A stretch of DNA of 39,173 bases, taken from positions 1-39,173 of the forward strand of contig MSXN01000029.1 in NCBI GenBank assembly GCA_002083555.1, given 5' to 3'. The stretch comes from Nitrospira sp. ST-bin5 (lineage in GTDB: Bacteria > Nitrospirota > Nitrospiria > Nitrospirales > Nitrospiraceae). The notes under the pieces are model-generated. The model searched no databases and had not been told where the DNA came from. It worked only from the letters and a program-made list of their open reading frames with translations. Positions within the stretch are counted from its first letter, which is position 1, and the number at the start of each line of letters is the position of its first letter. Made by a program: the position numbers and the translations under genes. This document shows, one piece after another, positions 23,015 to 31,854 of this stretch.

Positions 23015-24838
23015 GTGGGCCGAGGCCTGATTTCTGACGACATCATCAACCAGATTCGTGACCGGATCGATATCGCGGATATCGTCGGCCATCATGTCTC
23101 GCTCACCAGAGCCGGGCAGAATCTGAAGGGATTGTGTCCGTTCCATCAGGAAAAGAGTCCGTCGTTTACGGTGAGCCCGTCACGGCAGATTTTTCATTGT
23201 TTCGGCTGTGGGGCCGGCGGCAATGTGTTTGCTTTTTTGACGAGGATTACGGGAGCCAGTTTCCCCGAAGTGGTGCGCGATCTGGGCCGAAAGGTCGGGA
23301 TCGAAGTTCAGGAGTCGGCCGGGGACAATCCGCAGGCTGCTCAGTTCGGGCGTATCGAGCAAGTGAACCAGGCCGCGTCTTCGTGGTTTCACAAGAATCT
23401 ACAGGATGCAAAGGCCGGGGAGCCCGCACGAGCTTATCTCGCCGAGCGGGGCATCGAACCGGCCACGATTACGCGATTTGCCATCGGTGTGGCGTTGGGG
23501 GAATGGGAAGCCTTGATCAGGGCGTTGACGCATCAAGGGTTTACGGCAGGTGATCTGGCGGCGGCTGGGTTGACCGTTGCGCGGGAGCAGGCGGGGAAAG
23601 GGGCCACGGGTTTCTATGATCGATTCAGAGCCCGCGTCATGTTTCCGATTGTCGACATGCGCAAGCGTGTCGTGGGATTCGGCGGACGGACGCTCGGAGA
23701 CGGCACCCCCAAGTATTTGAATTCCCCTGATACGCCGCTATTCAAAAAGGGCCAGACCCTGTTTGCCTTCGACCAGGCGCGCGAAGCGATCGCTCGAACG
23801 AAGACCGTGATCGTGGTGGAGGGCTATTTCGATGCTATTGCGTTGCATCAGGCCGGGATCACCCATACCGTAGCCACGCTCGGCACGGCGCTGACGGCGG
23901 AGCACATTCAAGCCCTCCGGCGATTTGCGACGAATGTCGTATTGCTGTTCGATCCGGATGCCGCCGGTGTGCGAGCGGCGCTGCGAGGATTGGATCTGTT
24001 TGTAAACAGCGGGCTCGGGGTCAAGGTGGTGACGTTGCCGGACGGAGACGACCCTGACACGTACGTTCGGAAAGCCGGAGCAGAGGCATTTGCGCGACTC
24101 GAGGCGGCGGCTCCGAGCCTGTTAGACTATGCGTTGGAGCATAGCGTGAAAGAGGCCGAGTCCGGATCGCTCGAAGGCCGGATACGCAGCGTGGATGAAA
24201 TCTTACGCATCCTTCAGAAGAGCGAACATCCGATCGAACGGGAAGAACGGCTGCGAGTGGTTGCGGAGCGGTTGGGGATCAATCAGCAGCGTTTGATTGA
24301 ACGGTATCCGGCGTTGATAGCTGAGCAGCGGAAACCCTCCGGTTCACCGACCCCGTCACCGAAACCCGTACCGGCTTTCAAAGGTGTGCCCGAGGAGCGG
24401 GATCTCGTGTTTTTGCTGTTGCAGGGGAAATTGTCTCCGGCGGATATCCGCCGGTTAAAGCCGGAACTTTTTTCAATCCCGGCCTGTCAGAAGCTTGTGG
24501 CTTGTGCGTTGGCGCATCTGGGGACGGATGGACGTGTCGAAGTACGAGCGTTCCTCGATGCGGCGATGGACGATCCAGACTGTGGGGCGTTGGCCACCGA
24601 ATTCTCGCTGCGGGACGACCATTTCGATGATCTCCCGGAGCATATCAAGGGCTGCCTGGATCAGCTGGACCGGAAGCGCTCTGAGGCGACCATGCGCGAG
24701 CTCATCTCGCGCCTCAAAGGGGCTGAACGTGAAGGACGTTGGGAAGACGTGCAGTCGATCAATCTGCAAGTGAACGAATTGCAAATGCGGAAAGCCGGCA
24801 CGCCAGTCGCCGGCACAGTCTCATTGGTGAAGGAGTAG
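23015..24838 (+). CDS. dnaG: DNA primase
   Basis: DnaG makes RNA primers at the replication fork. It is 607 residues with a GTG start. The CHC2-type zinc finger is CPFHQEKSPSFTV then FHCFGCGAGG (about residues 38-66). The RNA-polymerase core has RARVMFPIVDMRKRVVGFGG and YLNSPDTPLFKKG. The TOPRIM domain has VVEGYFDAIAL and LFDPDAAGVRAAL (about residues 268-325). The C-terminal part, which binds the DnaB helicase, is poorly conserved, as expected. It is followed after 2 nt by rpoD, a conserved dnaG-rpoD pairing; an AGGA site is seen before the GTG. Confidence 0.96.
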   Translation: MGRGLISDDIINQIRDRIDIADIVGHHVSLTRAGQNLKGLCPFHQEKSPSFTVSPSRQIFHCFGCGAGGNVFAFLTRITGASFPEVVRDLGRKVGIEVQESAGDNPQAAQFGRIEQVNQAASSWFHKNLQDAKAGEPARAYLAERGIEPATITRFAIGVALGEWEALIRALTHQGFTAGDLAAAGLTVAREQAGKGATGFYDRFRARVMFPIVDMRKRVVGFGGRTLGDGTPKYLNSPDTPLFKKGQTLFAFDQAREAIARTKTVIVVEGYFDAIALHQAGITHTVATLGTALTAEHIQALRRFATNVVLLFDPDAAGVRAALRGLDLFVNSGLGVKVVTLPDGDDPDTYVRKAGAEAFARLEAAAPSLLDYALEHSVKEAESGSLEGRIRSVDEILRILQKSEHPIEREERLRVVAERLGINQQRLIERYPALIAEQRKPSGSPTPSPKPVPAFKGVPEERDLVFLLLQGKLSPADIRRLKPELFSIPACQKLVACALAHLGTDGRVEVRAFLDAAMDDPDCGALATEFSLRDDHFDDLPEHIKGCLDQLDRKRSEATMRELISRLKGAEREGRWEDVQSINLQVNELQMRKAGTPVAGTVSLVKE

Positions 24839-24840
24839 TT

Positions 24841-26670
24841 ATGGCGAAGCAAGAGTTGCTCGGCGAGGTGAAGAAACTCATTACGATCGGGAAGGAAAAA
24901 GGCTTCCTGACCTATGATGAGCTGAATAACACCCTGCCGGCGGAGGTGGTCTCCTCCGACCAGTTCGGCAGCATCATGACGATGTTCGGCGAATTGGACA
25001 TTGAGATTGTGGATGCGCCGGACGGCGAGCGGACGCAGAAACGCACCGAGCGGGGCGAGGCCGCCGACGATGCCGAGGAAGCGGAGAGCGAGACTGAGAC
25101 GGAAGCCGAGGAGGAAAACGAAAAACCGATCGATCTGACACCCGGCGCGTTGAGCCGTACTGACGATCCCGTTCGCTTGTATTTGAAAGAGATGGGCAGC
25201 GTCGCCTTGCTGAGCCGTGAAGGGGAAATCGAGATCGCCAAGCGGATCGAAGAGGGGAAGAAGGAAGTAGCGTCGGTGATCTACGGTTTGCCGATGACCA
25301 TCGAGTTTGTGCTGGCCCTGCGCGATCAGCTCAAGGATGGCAAGATCGATGTGCGGGAGATCGTGCCGGTGAAGGAGACCGAAGAAGAACTCGAGGAGGA
25401 GCAGCAGCCGATCGAGCGGGACTATGAAGAGCTGCGCGTGAAGACGCTGGAGGCGTTGAACACGGTCCGGAAAGTTTCGTTGTCGCTGAAGGCCCTCGTC
25501 GAGAAGGAAAAAACGATCGGCAACGATCCGGCGAAGCAAAAGCAATACAAGAAGCAATTCGATCTGGCCCGTCAGCAGGTCGTCGACAAAATTGAATCGG
25601 TGAATTTGCATGGCGTGTTGAAGGATCGTATGGTGCAGCGGGTGCGCGATCTGGCCGTGCAGTTCCGGATGGCCGAGCGGGAAGTCGCCAGCTGCCAGCG
25701 GCGCATTGGAATCGGCGGCGAGGCCGGTGCCGAGCAACTGAGGAAAATGTGCCGGACGAGGCCGGATTTTCTGGCCGTCAGACGAAAGGCCGGAGTGTCC
25801 GAAGAGACCCTCTCGGACATCAAGAAAATCTATCAGGCGGCGAAGGCGCGGATCAAACAGCTGGAAACGGAAGAGGCCTTGGTTTCGGCGGAGGAAATCA
25901 AAGATGCTGTGAAGCATCTGGATGTCGCCGAGGATAAGGTCAAGCGCGGGAAAGCGGAGCTGGTTGAGGCCAATTTGCGCCTTGTGGTGAGCATTGCCAA
26001 GAAGTATACGAACCGAGGATTGCAGTTTCTGGATCTCATCCAGGAAGGCAATATCGGGCTGATGAAGGCGGTGGATAAGTTTGAGTATCAGCGCGGGTAC
26101 AAGTTCAGCACTTATGCCACGTGGTGGATCCGGCAGGCGATCACTCGGGCCATTGCGGACCAGGCTCGTACGATCCGCATTCCGGTGCACATGATTGAAA
26201 CGATCAATAAGCTGATCCGGACGTCACGGCATCTTGTTCAGAAGCTGGGCCGTGAGCCGTTGCCGGAGGAAATTGCCGAGCGGATGGACTTGCCCCTCGA
26301 CAAGGTCCGGAAGATTCTCAAGATCGCGCGCGAGCCGATTTCTCTGGAGACGCCGATCGGGGAAGAAGAAGACAGCCATTTGGGCGATTTTATCGAGGAC
26401 AAGAAGGCGGTCTCCCCGCTGGAAGCCGCGATCCGGTACGATTTGCAGCGCCAGATCAACAGTGCGCTGGAAACCTTGACCCCGCGCGAAGAAAAAGTCT
26501 TGCGCAAGCGGTTTGGGATCGGCGAAGCCACCGACCATACGCTGGAGGAAGTCGGGCAGGATTTTGAAGTGACTCGTGAGCGTATCCGGCAAATCGAGGC
26601 AAAAGCACTGCGCAAGTTGCGGCATCCAAGCCGGAGCAAAAAGCTGCGAAGCTTTGTCGAAAGCGTGTAA
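24841..26670 (+). CDS. rpoD: RNA polymerase primary sigma factor (sigma-70)
   Basis: This is 609 residues from the ATG at 24841, which has GAAGGAG upstream. Region 1.1 (ELLGEVKKLITIGKEKGFLT) is followed by a very acidic linker (about residues 70-96) and region 1.2 (DPVRLYLKEMGSVALLSREG). A non-conserved region of about 250 residues comes next. Region 2 (from about 375) contains NLRLVVSIAKKYTNRGLQFL and GYKFSTYATWWIRQAI, the -10-binding helix. Region 4 (about 545-609) contains TLEEVGQDFEVTRERIRQIE, the -35-binding helix-turn-helix. The intact regions fit the E. coli-like promoters found in this window. Confidence 0.97.
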   Translation: MAKQELLGEVKKLITIGKEKGFLTYDELNNTLPAEVVSSDQFGSIMTMFGELDIEIVDAPDGERTQKRTERGEAADDAEEAESETETEAEEENEKPIDLTPGALSRTDDPVRLYLKEMGSVALLSREGEIEIAKRIEEGKKEVASVIYGLPMTIEFVLALRDQLKDGKIDVREIVPVKETEEELEEEQQPIERDYEELRVKTLEALNTVRKVSLSLKALVEKEKTIGNDPAKQKQYKKQFDLARQQVVDKIESVNLHGVLKDRMVQRVRDLAVQFRMAEREVASCQRRIGIGGEAGAEQLRKMCRTRPDFLAVRRKAGVSEETLSDIKKIYQAAKARIKQLETEEALVSAEEIKDAVKHLDVAEDKVKRGKAELVEANLRLVVSIAKKYTNRGLQFLDLIQEGNIGLMKAVDKFEYQRGYKFSTYATWWIRQAITRAIADQARTIRIPVHMIETINKLIRTSRHLVQKLGREPLPEEIAERMDLPLDKVRKILKIAREPISLETPIGEEEDSHLGDFIEDKKAVSPLEAAIRYDLQRQINSALETLTPREEKVLRKRFGIGEATDHTLEEVGQDFEVTRERIRQIEAKALRKLRHPSRSKKLRSFVESV

Positions 26671-26692
26671 ATCAAGGCCGCCCGTGGGCCAT

Positions 26693-26722
26693 TTGACTCC
26701 ATTGAGAGGCGCGGCCTAGAAT
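26693..26722 (+). promoter_or_regulatory. promoter for tRNA-Ile
   Basis: TTGACT (26693-26698), an 18-bp spacer and TAGAAT (26717-26722) both match five of six consensus positions. They lie about 55 bp before the tRNA 5' end. Confidence 0.65.
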
Positions 26723-26777
26723 CATCCGACCTGTGTCGGGTGAGCAGAGAGAGCGTGAATCACCGGTTCACCCGATC

Positions 26778-26854
26778 GGGCCCATAGCTCAGGTGGTTAG
26801 AGCGGCTGACTCATAATCAGCTGGTCCTAGGTTCAAGTCCTAGTGGGCCCACCA
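26778..26854 (+). tRNA. ileX: tRNA-Ile with CAT anticodon (lysidine type)
   Basis: The 77-nt cloverleaf includes the encoded CCA. The acceptor stem GGGCCCA pairs with TGGGCCC. The D-arm is GCTCAGGTGGTTAGAGC. The anticodon stem GCTGA/TCAGC encloses CTCATAA with anticodon CAT, and the T-arm is CCTAGGTTCAAGTCCTAG. A CAT anticodon could be Met or Ile. GACTCATAATC closely resembles E. coli tRNA-Ile2, whose C34 is changed to lysidine by TilS to read AUA. I therefore favour tRNA-Ile2 over elongator tRNA-Met. Confidence 0.85.
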
Positions 26855-26916
26855 CATCTGGCGTGGCCCGTTGCGCCCCGAGTCGTCTCACTACGAATGT
26901 CGTGTGAAGGAGTCCG

Positions 26917-27693
26917 TTGAGCCAGAAACTGTCCCCCCTGCTCGCCCTGCAAAAACTGGATCTCCGCATTCTGGAGATTACCGAACAACGTCGGAAAATA
27001 CCTGAGCGGCTGAATATCGCCGAAGCGCCGCTTCGCGAGGATGCGCAGTTGCTGGCCGACGCGAAGGCGGGGGTTGACGCGCTGGTGAAAGAGCGGCGTA
27101 CGCACGAAAAAGACCTTGAAATCCACGAAGCACAGACCGAGAAAATGAAGTCGCACGCCGCGAGCTTGAAAACGAACAAGGAGTATCAAGCGCACTTGTT
27201 CGAAATTGAATTGGCGAACAAAAAACGTGGAGAGTTCGAAGAAAAAATCTTGGTCTCAATGGACAAGATCGACCAGCTGCAAGGGACGATCAAGGAGTTG
27301 CAGGGGAAAGTGAATGCGGCGCAGGCCGTGTTTGCCAAGGAAAAACACGCGCTCGATGCGACGGACAAGGAGCTCGCCACGGAGCTGGCCCAGCTGGAGG
27401 CTGAACAGCGCGCGGCGGCGAAACAGATCGACCCAAATCTGCTTGCGCGCTATACGCACATCAAGCTGTCCCGGAAAGACGGGGCGATTGCCGCTGTGCG
27501 TGAAGGGATGTGCGCCGGATGCCGGCTCCAGATCCCGCCGCAGTTGATCGCGCAAGTCAGACGATCCGACGATCTCCACGTATGCCCCTACTGCCGCCGA
27601 ATGCTCTATTGGGAAGGCGAGATCCCGACCGAATCCGCTTCGGCGCTGAGCGTGGCCAGAAAGAACGATCTGGAAGTCGGCGAGTCGGTTTAG
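26917..27693 (+). CDS. coiled-coil protein with C-terminal C4 zinc ribbon
   Basis: This is 258 residues with a TTG start at 26917, preceded by GAAGGAG. Residues 1-190 are a long charged alpha-helical coiled coil (for example EEKILVSMDKIDQLQGTIKE). The C-terminal zinc ribbon has MCAGCRLQIPPQLIAQVRRS followed by HVCPYCRRMLYW, with two CxxC pairs. This is the DUF164/zf-RING_7 (C4-type zinc ribbon) family, found widely in bacteria and related to CdsZ/CT398 proteins; its molecular role is not firmly established. Its stop codon overlaps the stop of the convergent RNase HIII gene. Confidence 0.88.
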   Translation: MSQKLSPLLALQKLDLRILEITEQRRKIPERLNIAEAPLREDAQLLADAKAGVDALVKERRTHEKDLEIHEAQTEKMKSHAASLKTNKEYQAHLFEIELANKKRGEFEEKILVSMDKIDQLQGTIKELQGKVNAAQAVFAKEKHALDATDKELATELAQLEAEQRAAAKQIDPNLLARYTHIKLSRKDGAIAAVREGMCAGCRLQIPPQLIAQVRRSDDLHVCPYCRRMLYWEGEIPTESASALSVARKNDLEVGESV

Positions 27694-28346
27694 GTGCGTC
27701 CTGCCAGTACGGCTTGGGTGGTCTTGAAGTGTAGCTTCGCGACATGCGCCAGCCGTTCCTCCCCGTGTTTTTTCATCACCATTCTAGCGGCCACTTCCAC
27801 GGTAGACGAGGCTCCTTTCGGAAGCGACGTGCCCACCTCCTCCGATAATCGTTTGAGTCGAATCAAAAACTCGGCGCGCGCGAGGATCGACGCGGCGGCG
27901 ACGGCTATGTCGGACTCGGCTTTTGGTCGCTGTTCCAGCATGATCGTGCGGCCCTTGGCTTGGAGCGCGCTCAGAATCAGCCGCTCATCTCCGAATTGAT
28001 CCGCAATCGCTCGACCGCACGACACCTTGTCGAGCAGATTTTCCAGGGCACGGGCGTGGCCCCAGGCCAGTAAGCGATTCAAGTTCTTAATCTTTGCGTA
28101 CAGTTCATTGTATTTCTGCGGGCCAATGGCGACGATGCTGTGGGGGCAGATGGTTTTGATATCCGGCGCCATGTCGAGGATCCGACCGTCCGAGATCTTC
28201 TTGCTGTCCCGCACGTGCATGAGGGCAAGCTCACCTTGGGTGACGGCGTCCACAAAGACGGCAGCAATGACGAGCGGGCCGAAGTAGTCGCCTTTTCCCG
28301 ATTCGTCGATGCCGATACGTTCGACCGATGTATGGGTAACTGCCAC
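27690..28346 (-). CDS. rnhC: ribonuclease HIII, short form
   Basis: This type 2 RNase H removes RNA from RNA-DNA hybrids. It is 218 residues. GIDESGKGDYFGPLVIAAVF has the Asp-Glu catalytic pair and the GKGDYFGPLV sequence diagnostic of RNase HIII rather than HII. VRDSKKISDGRI and AESDIAVAAASILARAEFL supply the other acidic residues. Classical RNase HIII is about 300 residues with an N-terminal TBP-like substrate-binding domain. That domain is absent here: the catalytic domain starts about ten residues in. It is convergent with the zinc-ribbon gene (four-base overlap) and divergent from the M48 protease. Confidence 0.9.
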   Translation of the reverse strand: MAVTHTSVERIGIDESGKGDYFGPLVIAAVFVDAVTQGELALMHVRDSKKISDGRILDMAPDIKTICPHSIVAIGPQKYNELYAKIKNLNRLLAWGHARALENLLDKVSCGRAIADQFGDERLILSALQAKGRTIMLEQRPKAESDIAVAAASILARAEFLIRLKRLSEEVGTSLPKGASSTVEVAARMVMKKHGEERLAHVAKLHFKTTQAVLAGRT

Positions 28347-28413
28347 TACGTGCTCCCGGTAGAAATTTTATCGAGGGCGCGGTAATCTAACGAATCGAAG
28401 CGGGGCGGTCAAT

Positions 28414-28455
28414 TGAGTCGCACGCCTGTTCGACTGAGTCGCACGCCTGTTCGAC
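28414..28455 (+). repeat. perfect 21-bp tandem duplication
   Basis: TGAGTCGCACGCCTGTTCGA plus one further C occurs twice back to back (28414-28434 and 28435-28455). It lies in the divergent gap between rnhC and the M48 protease gene, just before the protease start. It could be an operator pair or simple slippage. Confidence 0.9.
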
Positions 28456-28478
28456 GAGTGATGCTCAAGGGAGAGTCT

Positions 28479-29342
28479 ATGATAGCCAGGATACGGAACA
28501 TTCGACAGGTTGTGATTGGAGCGCTGCTGGGCACATTGTTGGGGATCGGCGGATGTGAAACCAATCCCTACACGGGTCGCTCGCAGTTGCTCATGACATC
28601 GGTTGAGCAGGAAAATCAGATGGGTGCGCAAGCCTACAGCCAGGTGAAGAGCGACCCGAAGATGCGGCAGTCCCAGGATCTACGTGAGATCGAGCCGGTG
28701 AAGCGCGTTGCGGCGCGGATTATTGAAGCAGCCAAACGGTCGAAGTACGGCGAGATGGCCCAGCAGTTTCAGTGGGAAGTGACCGTGATTAAAGAAGATA
28801 AGACGCTGAATGCCTTTGCGCTGCCGGGTGGAAAGATGGCGGTCTATACGGGAATCTTTTCGGTTGCCAAGACGGAGGCCGGTCTTGCCGCGGTGATGGG
28901 CCATGAAGTGGTTCATGCCCTGGCGCGCCATGGCGCCGAGCGAATGAGTCAGGGGCAATTGACGAACGCCGCCCTGCAGGTGGCAGGAGCAGCAGCCGGC
29001 GCCAGCGGCGGCGGTGGCTTGATGTCGCAAGCGGCGATGGCCGCGCTTGGTGTCGGCGCCCAGGTCGGGGTCTTGTTGCCGTTTAGCCGAAAGCACGAGT
29101 CTGAGGCCGACTATATCGGGATCCTCCTGGCGGCGGACGCAGGGTATGATCCGCGGGAGTCGGTAGGGTTGTGGGAGCGGATGGCACAGGTGTCAGGAGG
29201 CGGTGGTCCTGCCGAATTTATGTCTACTCATCCAGGACACGAGACACGCATCGAACAGCTCAAGAAGTGGATGCCGGAAGCCATGGCTATCTACCAGGCG
29301 AGACAGCCTGTCCCTCCAATGCTCTTGCCCGTGGCGCCGTAG
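28479..29342 (+). CDS. M48 family metalloprotease, lipoprotein
   Basis: This is about 287 residues from the ATG at 28479, which has GGGAG upstream; an ATG at 28461 is an alternative. The signal peptide ends at a lipobox, GIGGC (about residue 25). The zinc protease motif is VMGHEVVHALARHGAERMS with HExxH at about residue 145. The third zinc ligand is the Glu in KHESEADYIGILLAADAGYD, and the C-terminal STHPGHETRIEQL is typical of M48/LoiP-BepA type enzymes. It is a cell-envelope, probably outer-membrane-anchored, quality-control protease. Glycine-rich segments after the active site are common in the family. Confidence 0.93.
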   Translation: MIARIRNIRQVVIGALLGTLLGIGGCETNPYTGRSQLLMTSVEQENQMGAQAYSQVKSDPKMRQSQDLREIEPVKRVAARIIEAAKRSKYGEMAQQFQWEVTVIKEDKTLNAFALPGGKMAVYTGIFSVAKTEAGLAAVMGHEVVHALARHGAERMSQGQLTNAALQVAGAAAGASGGGGLMSQAAMAALGVGAQVGVLLPFSRKHESEADYIGILLAADAGYDPRESVGLWERMAQVSGGGGPAEFMSTHPGHETRIEQLKKWMPEAMAIYQARQPVPPMLLPVAP

Positions 29343-29367
29343 TGGACACCTGGTTGACACGCTGCTC

Positions 29368-29396
29368 TTGAAAGCCGGGAATTCCAGCCCTATAGT
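29368..29396 (+). promoter_or_regulatory. promoter for RNase P RNA
   Basis: TTGAAA (29368-29373), a 17-bp spacer and TATAGT (29391-29396, five of six). Six bases separate the -10 box from the predicted 5' end of the RNA at 29403, the expected distance. Confidence 0.8.
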
Positions 29397-29402
29397 ACAG
29401 GT

Positions 29403-29836
29403 GCGCGAGAGAGGAGACTGGGTGATCGCTCGGCACCTTGCGTGCCGGGAGGAAAGTCCGGACTCCATGGGCGGGGCGCTGGGTAATTCCCAGGCGGAGC
29501 AATCCGACACCTGCACCACAGAAAACAAACCGCCGATGGCCAAGGCGACGGGATCCCATCTAATCGCTGCGGATCAGGTAAGGGTGAAACGGCGGGGTAA
29601 GAGCCCACCGCAGGGATGGTGACATCGCTGGCACGGTAAGCGTCGCCCGGTGCAAGGCCAAATAGGAAGACACGTATCGCGCTCGTGAGAGTGCGGCACA
29701 ACGACTGGCCCGGTCGAGGTCTTCGGGTAGGTCGCTCGAGGTTCGGGGTAACTCGAATCCCAGAGAAATGATCACCCAGGCATGAACTCCGGTTCATGCG
29801 GGACAGAATCCGGCTTATAGGTTTCCTCGCTCGCGC
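29403..29836 (+). ncRNA. rnpB: RNase P RNA (bacterial type A)
   Basis: This is the catalytic RNA of RNase P, which trims tRNA 5' leaders. Conserved blocks are visible: GAGGAAAGTCCGGACTCC near the 5' side (CR-I), the cruciform core ending AGGGTGAAACGGCGGGGTAA, AGAGCCCACCG-type P10/11 sequence, GGCAAGGCC-like CR-III (GTGCAAGGCCAAATAGGAAG), and ACAGAATCCGGCTTATAGG at the 3' side (CR-V). P1 is formed by the first and last bases (GCGCGAG with CTCGCGC) and is followed by a T run that acts as terminator. At about 434 nt it is somewhat longer than E. coli RNase P RNA (377 nt). Confidence 0.96.
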
Positions 29837-29908
29837 TTTTTTCATTGTTGGCAGTGCTTCAGTTTTTCTTCTCTGCCCTGCTGCTGCGGGAGATGCCTCT
29901 GGCGGCTC

Positions 29909-29937
29909 TTGACCCTCATCTGGCGCGGTGTTAGGAT
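29909..29937 (+). promoter_or_regulatory. promoter for the ilvBNC operon
   Basis: TTGACC (29909-29914), a 17-bp spacer and TAGGAT (29932-29937). The leader to ilvB is about 125 nt and shows neither a T-box motif nor an obvious leader peptide. Confidence 0.6.
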
Positions 29938-30067
29938 CTCGCATTCTTTCCTATTGATATTGCACAAATTTCCGTGTGGATTGGCCAGAGGTTCTAGGGA
30001 GGCCATTTCGTGAAGGGCTGCACGTTCTTGAAAACAGTACTCCGGGCATCCGGGGGAGGGAAACGAT

Positions 30068-31843
30068 ATGAAGCTCAACGGGTCTGAGATATTGATCGAG
30101 TGTCTCAAGCGGGAGGGGGTCAAAACGATCTTCGCGCTTCCCGGTGGCGTAGTCCTCAAGATATTCGACATGCTTCATCAGCAGAAAGACTTAGACGTCA
30201 TCTTGACGCGGCATGAACAGGGTGCCGGCCACATGGCCGAAGGCTATGCCAAGGCGACGGGGAAAGCGGGCGTGTGCTTGGTGACGTCCGGTCCCGGCAT
30301 GACCAACGTCATTACCGCCTTGGCTGATGCCTACATGGATTCCGTTCCGTTGGTCTGTTTCAGCGGCCAGGTGCCCACGAGCCTGATCGGCAACGATGCG
30401 TTTCAAGAGGCCGACAATATTGGATTGAGCCGCCCTTGCACGAAGTACAACTTTCTCGTGAAGGATGTAAACGATCTTGCGATGACCATCAAGGAAGCGT
30501 TTTATATCGCGACGACAGGCCGCCCGGGTCCCGTCCTTGTCGATATCCCTAAAGACGTATCGATGGCCACAACGGAATTCGTCTACCCCACCTCTGTCTC
30601 AATTCGCGGGTATAACCCGACGTATGACGGCAACAAGTGGCAGATCAAGCAGGCGGCCGAAGCCATCATGAAGGCCAAGAAGCCGATTCTCTATGTCGGT
30701 GGCGGCGTCGTGTTTTCAGGCGCTTCGGCAGAATTGATCGAGCTGGCGGAACTAACGCAAATCCCTGTCGATATGACCCTCATGGGGCTCGGGGCATTTC
30801 CGGGAGAACACCAGCTCTCCTTGGGGATGCTGGGTATGCACGGCACCTATCAGGCCAACATGGCCATGCACTATTCTGATCTTGTGATTGCAATCGGGGC
30901 GCGGTTTGATGATCGCGTGACGGGAAAGGTCTCGGAGTTCTGTCCTCATGCCAAGGTCATTCATGTGGATATCGATCCGACATCGATCAGAAAGAACATC
31001 AACGTCGATATTCCGATCGTCGGGGATTGCAAGACCGTTCTGCGGGAGCTGAATCAGATTCTCCGCGCGTCGGTCAACGGGGAACAGAAGGAATTACGAA
31101 AGCCCTGGTGGAAGCAAATCCGTGAGTGGGAATCCGCTCATCCGTTGGCGTATCAGCAGGATGCGGACGGACCGATCAAGCCCCAGCACGTGGTGAAGCG
31201 GTTGTATGAACTGACGAAGGACCGGGACCCGATCGTTTCAACCGATGTGGGCCAACATCAGATGTGGGCCGCCCAATATTTCAAGCTGGCCAAGCCGAAT
31301 CGCTGGTTGACGTCCGGTGGGCTGGGGACCATGGGCTTTGGGTTTCCCGCGGCGATGGGCGCGCAGGCGGCGTTTCCTGGTCGGTTGGTGCTGTGCATTG
31401 CTGGGGACGGCAGCATTCAGATGAATATGCAGGAGATGGCCACGGCGGTGGTAAGCAAGCTTCCTGTGAAGATCATCGTCCTGAATAACCGGTTCCATGG
31501 CATGGTGCGGCAGTGGCAGGATTTGTTCTACCAGGGCCGCTATGCCTCCAGCGACCTCGAGAATACGCCGGACTTTGTGAAGTTGGCGGAAGCCTATGGG
31601 GCCGTCGGGTTGCGCGCGAACAAGGTGGGCGATCTCGACGCGGTGCTGAAGGAAGCCATCGCGGTGGACGGGCCGGTGATTGTGGATGTGCCGACGTATC
31701 GGTTTGAAAACGTGTATCCAATGATTCCGGCCGGAGGGTGTAACCACGAGATGATCTTGGAAGATCCGCCGGAGTTGAAAAATAAACAGGCGAGCACATC
31801 CAAAGTGACGCCGGACGGTACCGATACCGTCTTGACCGCCTAA
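30068..31843 (+). CDS. ilvB: acetolactate synthase, large (catalytic) subunit
   Basis: This TPP- and FAD-dependent enzyme forms acetolactate or acetohydroxybutyrate, the first common step in branched-chain amino acid synthesis. It is 591 residues. IFALPGGVVLKIFDML starts the TPP pyrimidine domain, and the catalytic Glu is in LTRHEQGAGHMAEGYAKATG (about residue 52). The FAD-binding middle domain follows, and the TPP motif GDGSIQMNMQEMATAV ends in LNN near the C terminus. A GGGAGGG site lies upstream. The C terminus after LEDPPELKNK is a short unconserved tail. It is the first gene of ilvB-ilvN-ilvC-psd-pssA. Confidence 0.96.
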   Translation: MKLNGSEILIECLKREGVKTIFALPGGVVLKIFDMLHQQKDLDVILTRHEQGAGHMAEGYAKATGKAGVCLVTSGPGMTNVITALADAYMDSVPLVCFSGQVPTSLIGNDAFQEADNIGLSRPCTKYNFLVKDVNDLAMTIKEAFYIATTGRPGPVLVDIPKDVSMATTEFVYPTSVSIRGYNPTYDGNKWQIKQAAEAIMKAKKPILYVGGGVVFSGASAELIELAELTQIPVDMTLMGLGAFPGEHQLSLGMLGMHGTYQANMAMHYSDLVIAIGARFDDRVTGKVSEFCPHAKVIHVDIDPTSIRKNINVDIPIVGDCKTVLRELNQILRASVNGEQKELRKPWWKQIREWESAHPLAYQQDADGPIKPQHVVKRLYELTKDRDPIVSTDVGQHQMWAAQYFKLAKPNRWLTSGGLGTMGFGFPAAMGAQAAFPGRLVLCIAGDGSIQMNMQEMATAVVSKLPVKIIVLNNRFHGMVRQWQDLFYQGRYASSDLENTPDFVKLAEAYGAVGLRANKVGDLDAVLKEAIAVDGPVIVDVPTYRFENVYPMIPAGGCNHEMILEDPPELKNKQASTSKVTPDGTDTVLTA

Positions 31844-31854
31844 GGCATTCGAAT

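Noticed and set aside
24661..26190. 509-codon open frame on the minus strand opposite rpoD
   Set aside because: It lies antisense to dnaG/rpoD, which have full family motifs. Its composition (Leu, Arg, His, Gln rich) is typical of a frame created by codon bias on the other strand.
29843..30067. T-box or leader-peptide attenuator before ilvB
   Set aside because: No AGGGTGG-type motif, no run of Leu/Val/Ile codons behind an RBS and no terminator stem are seen.
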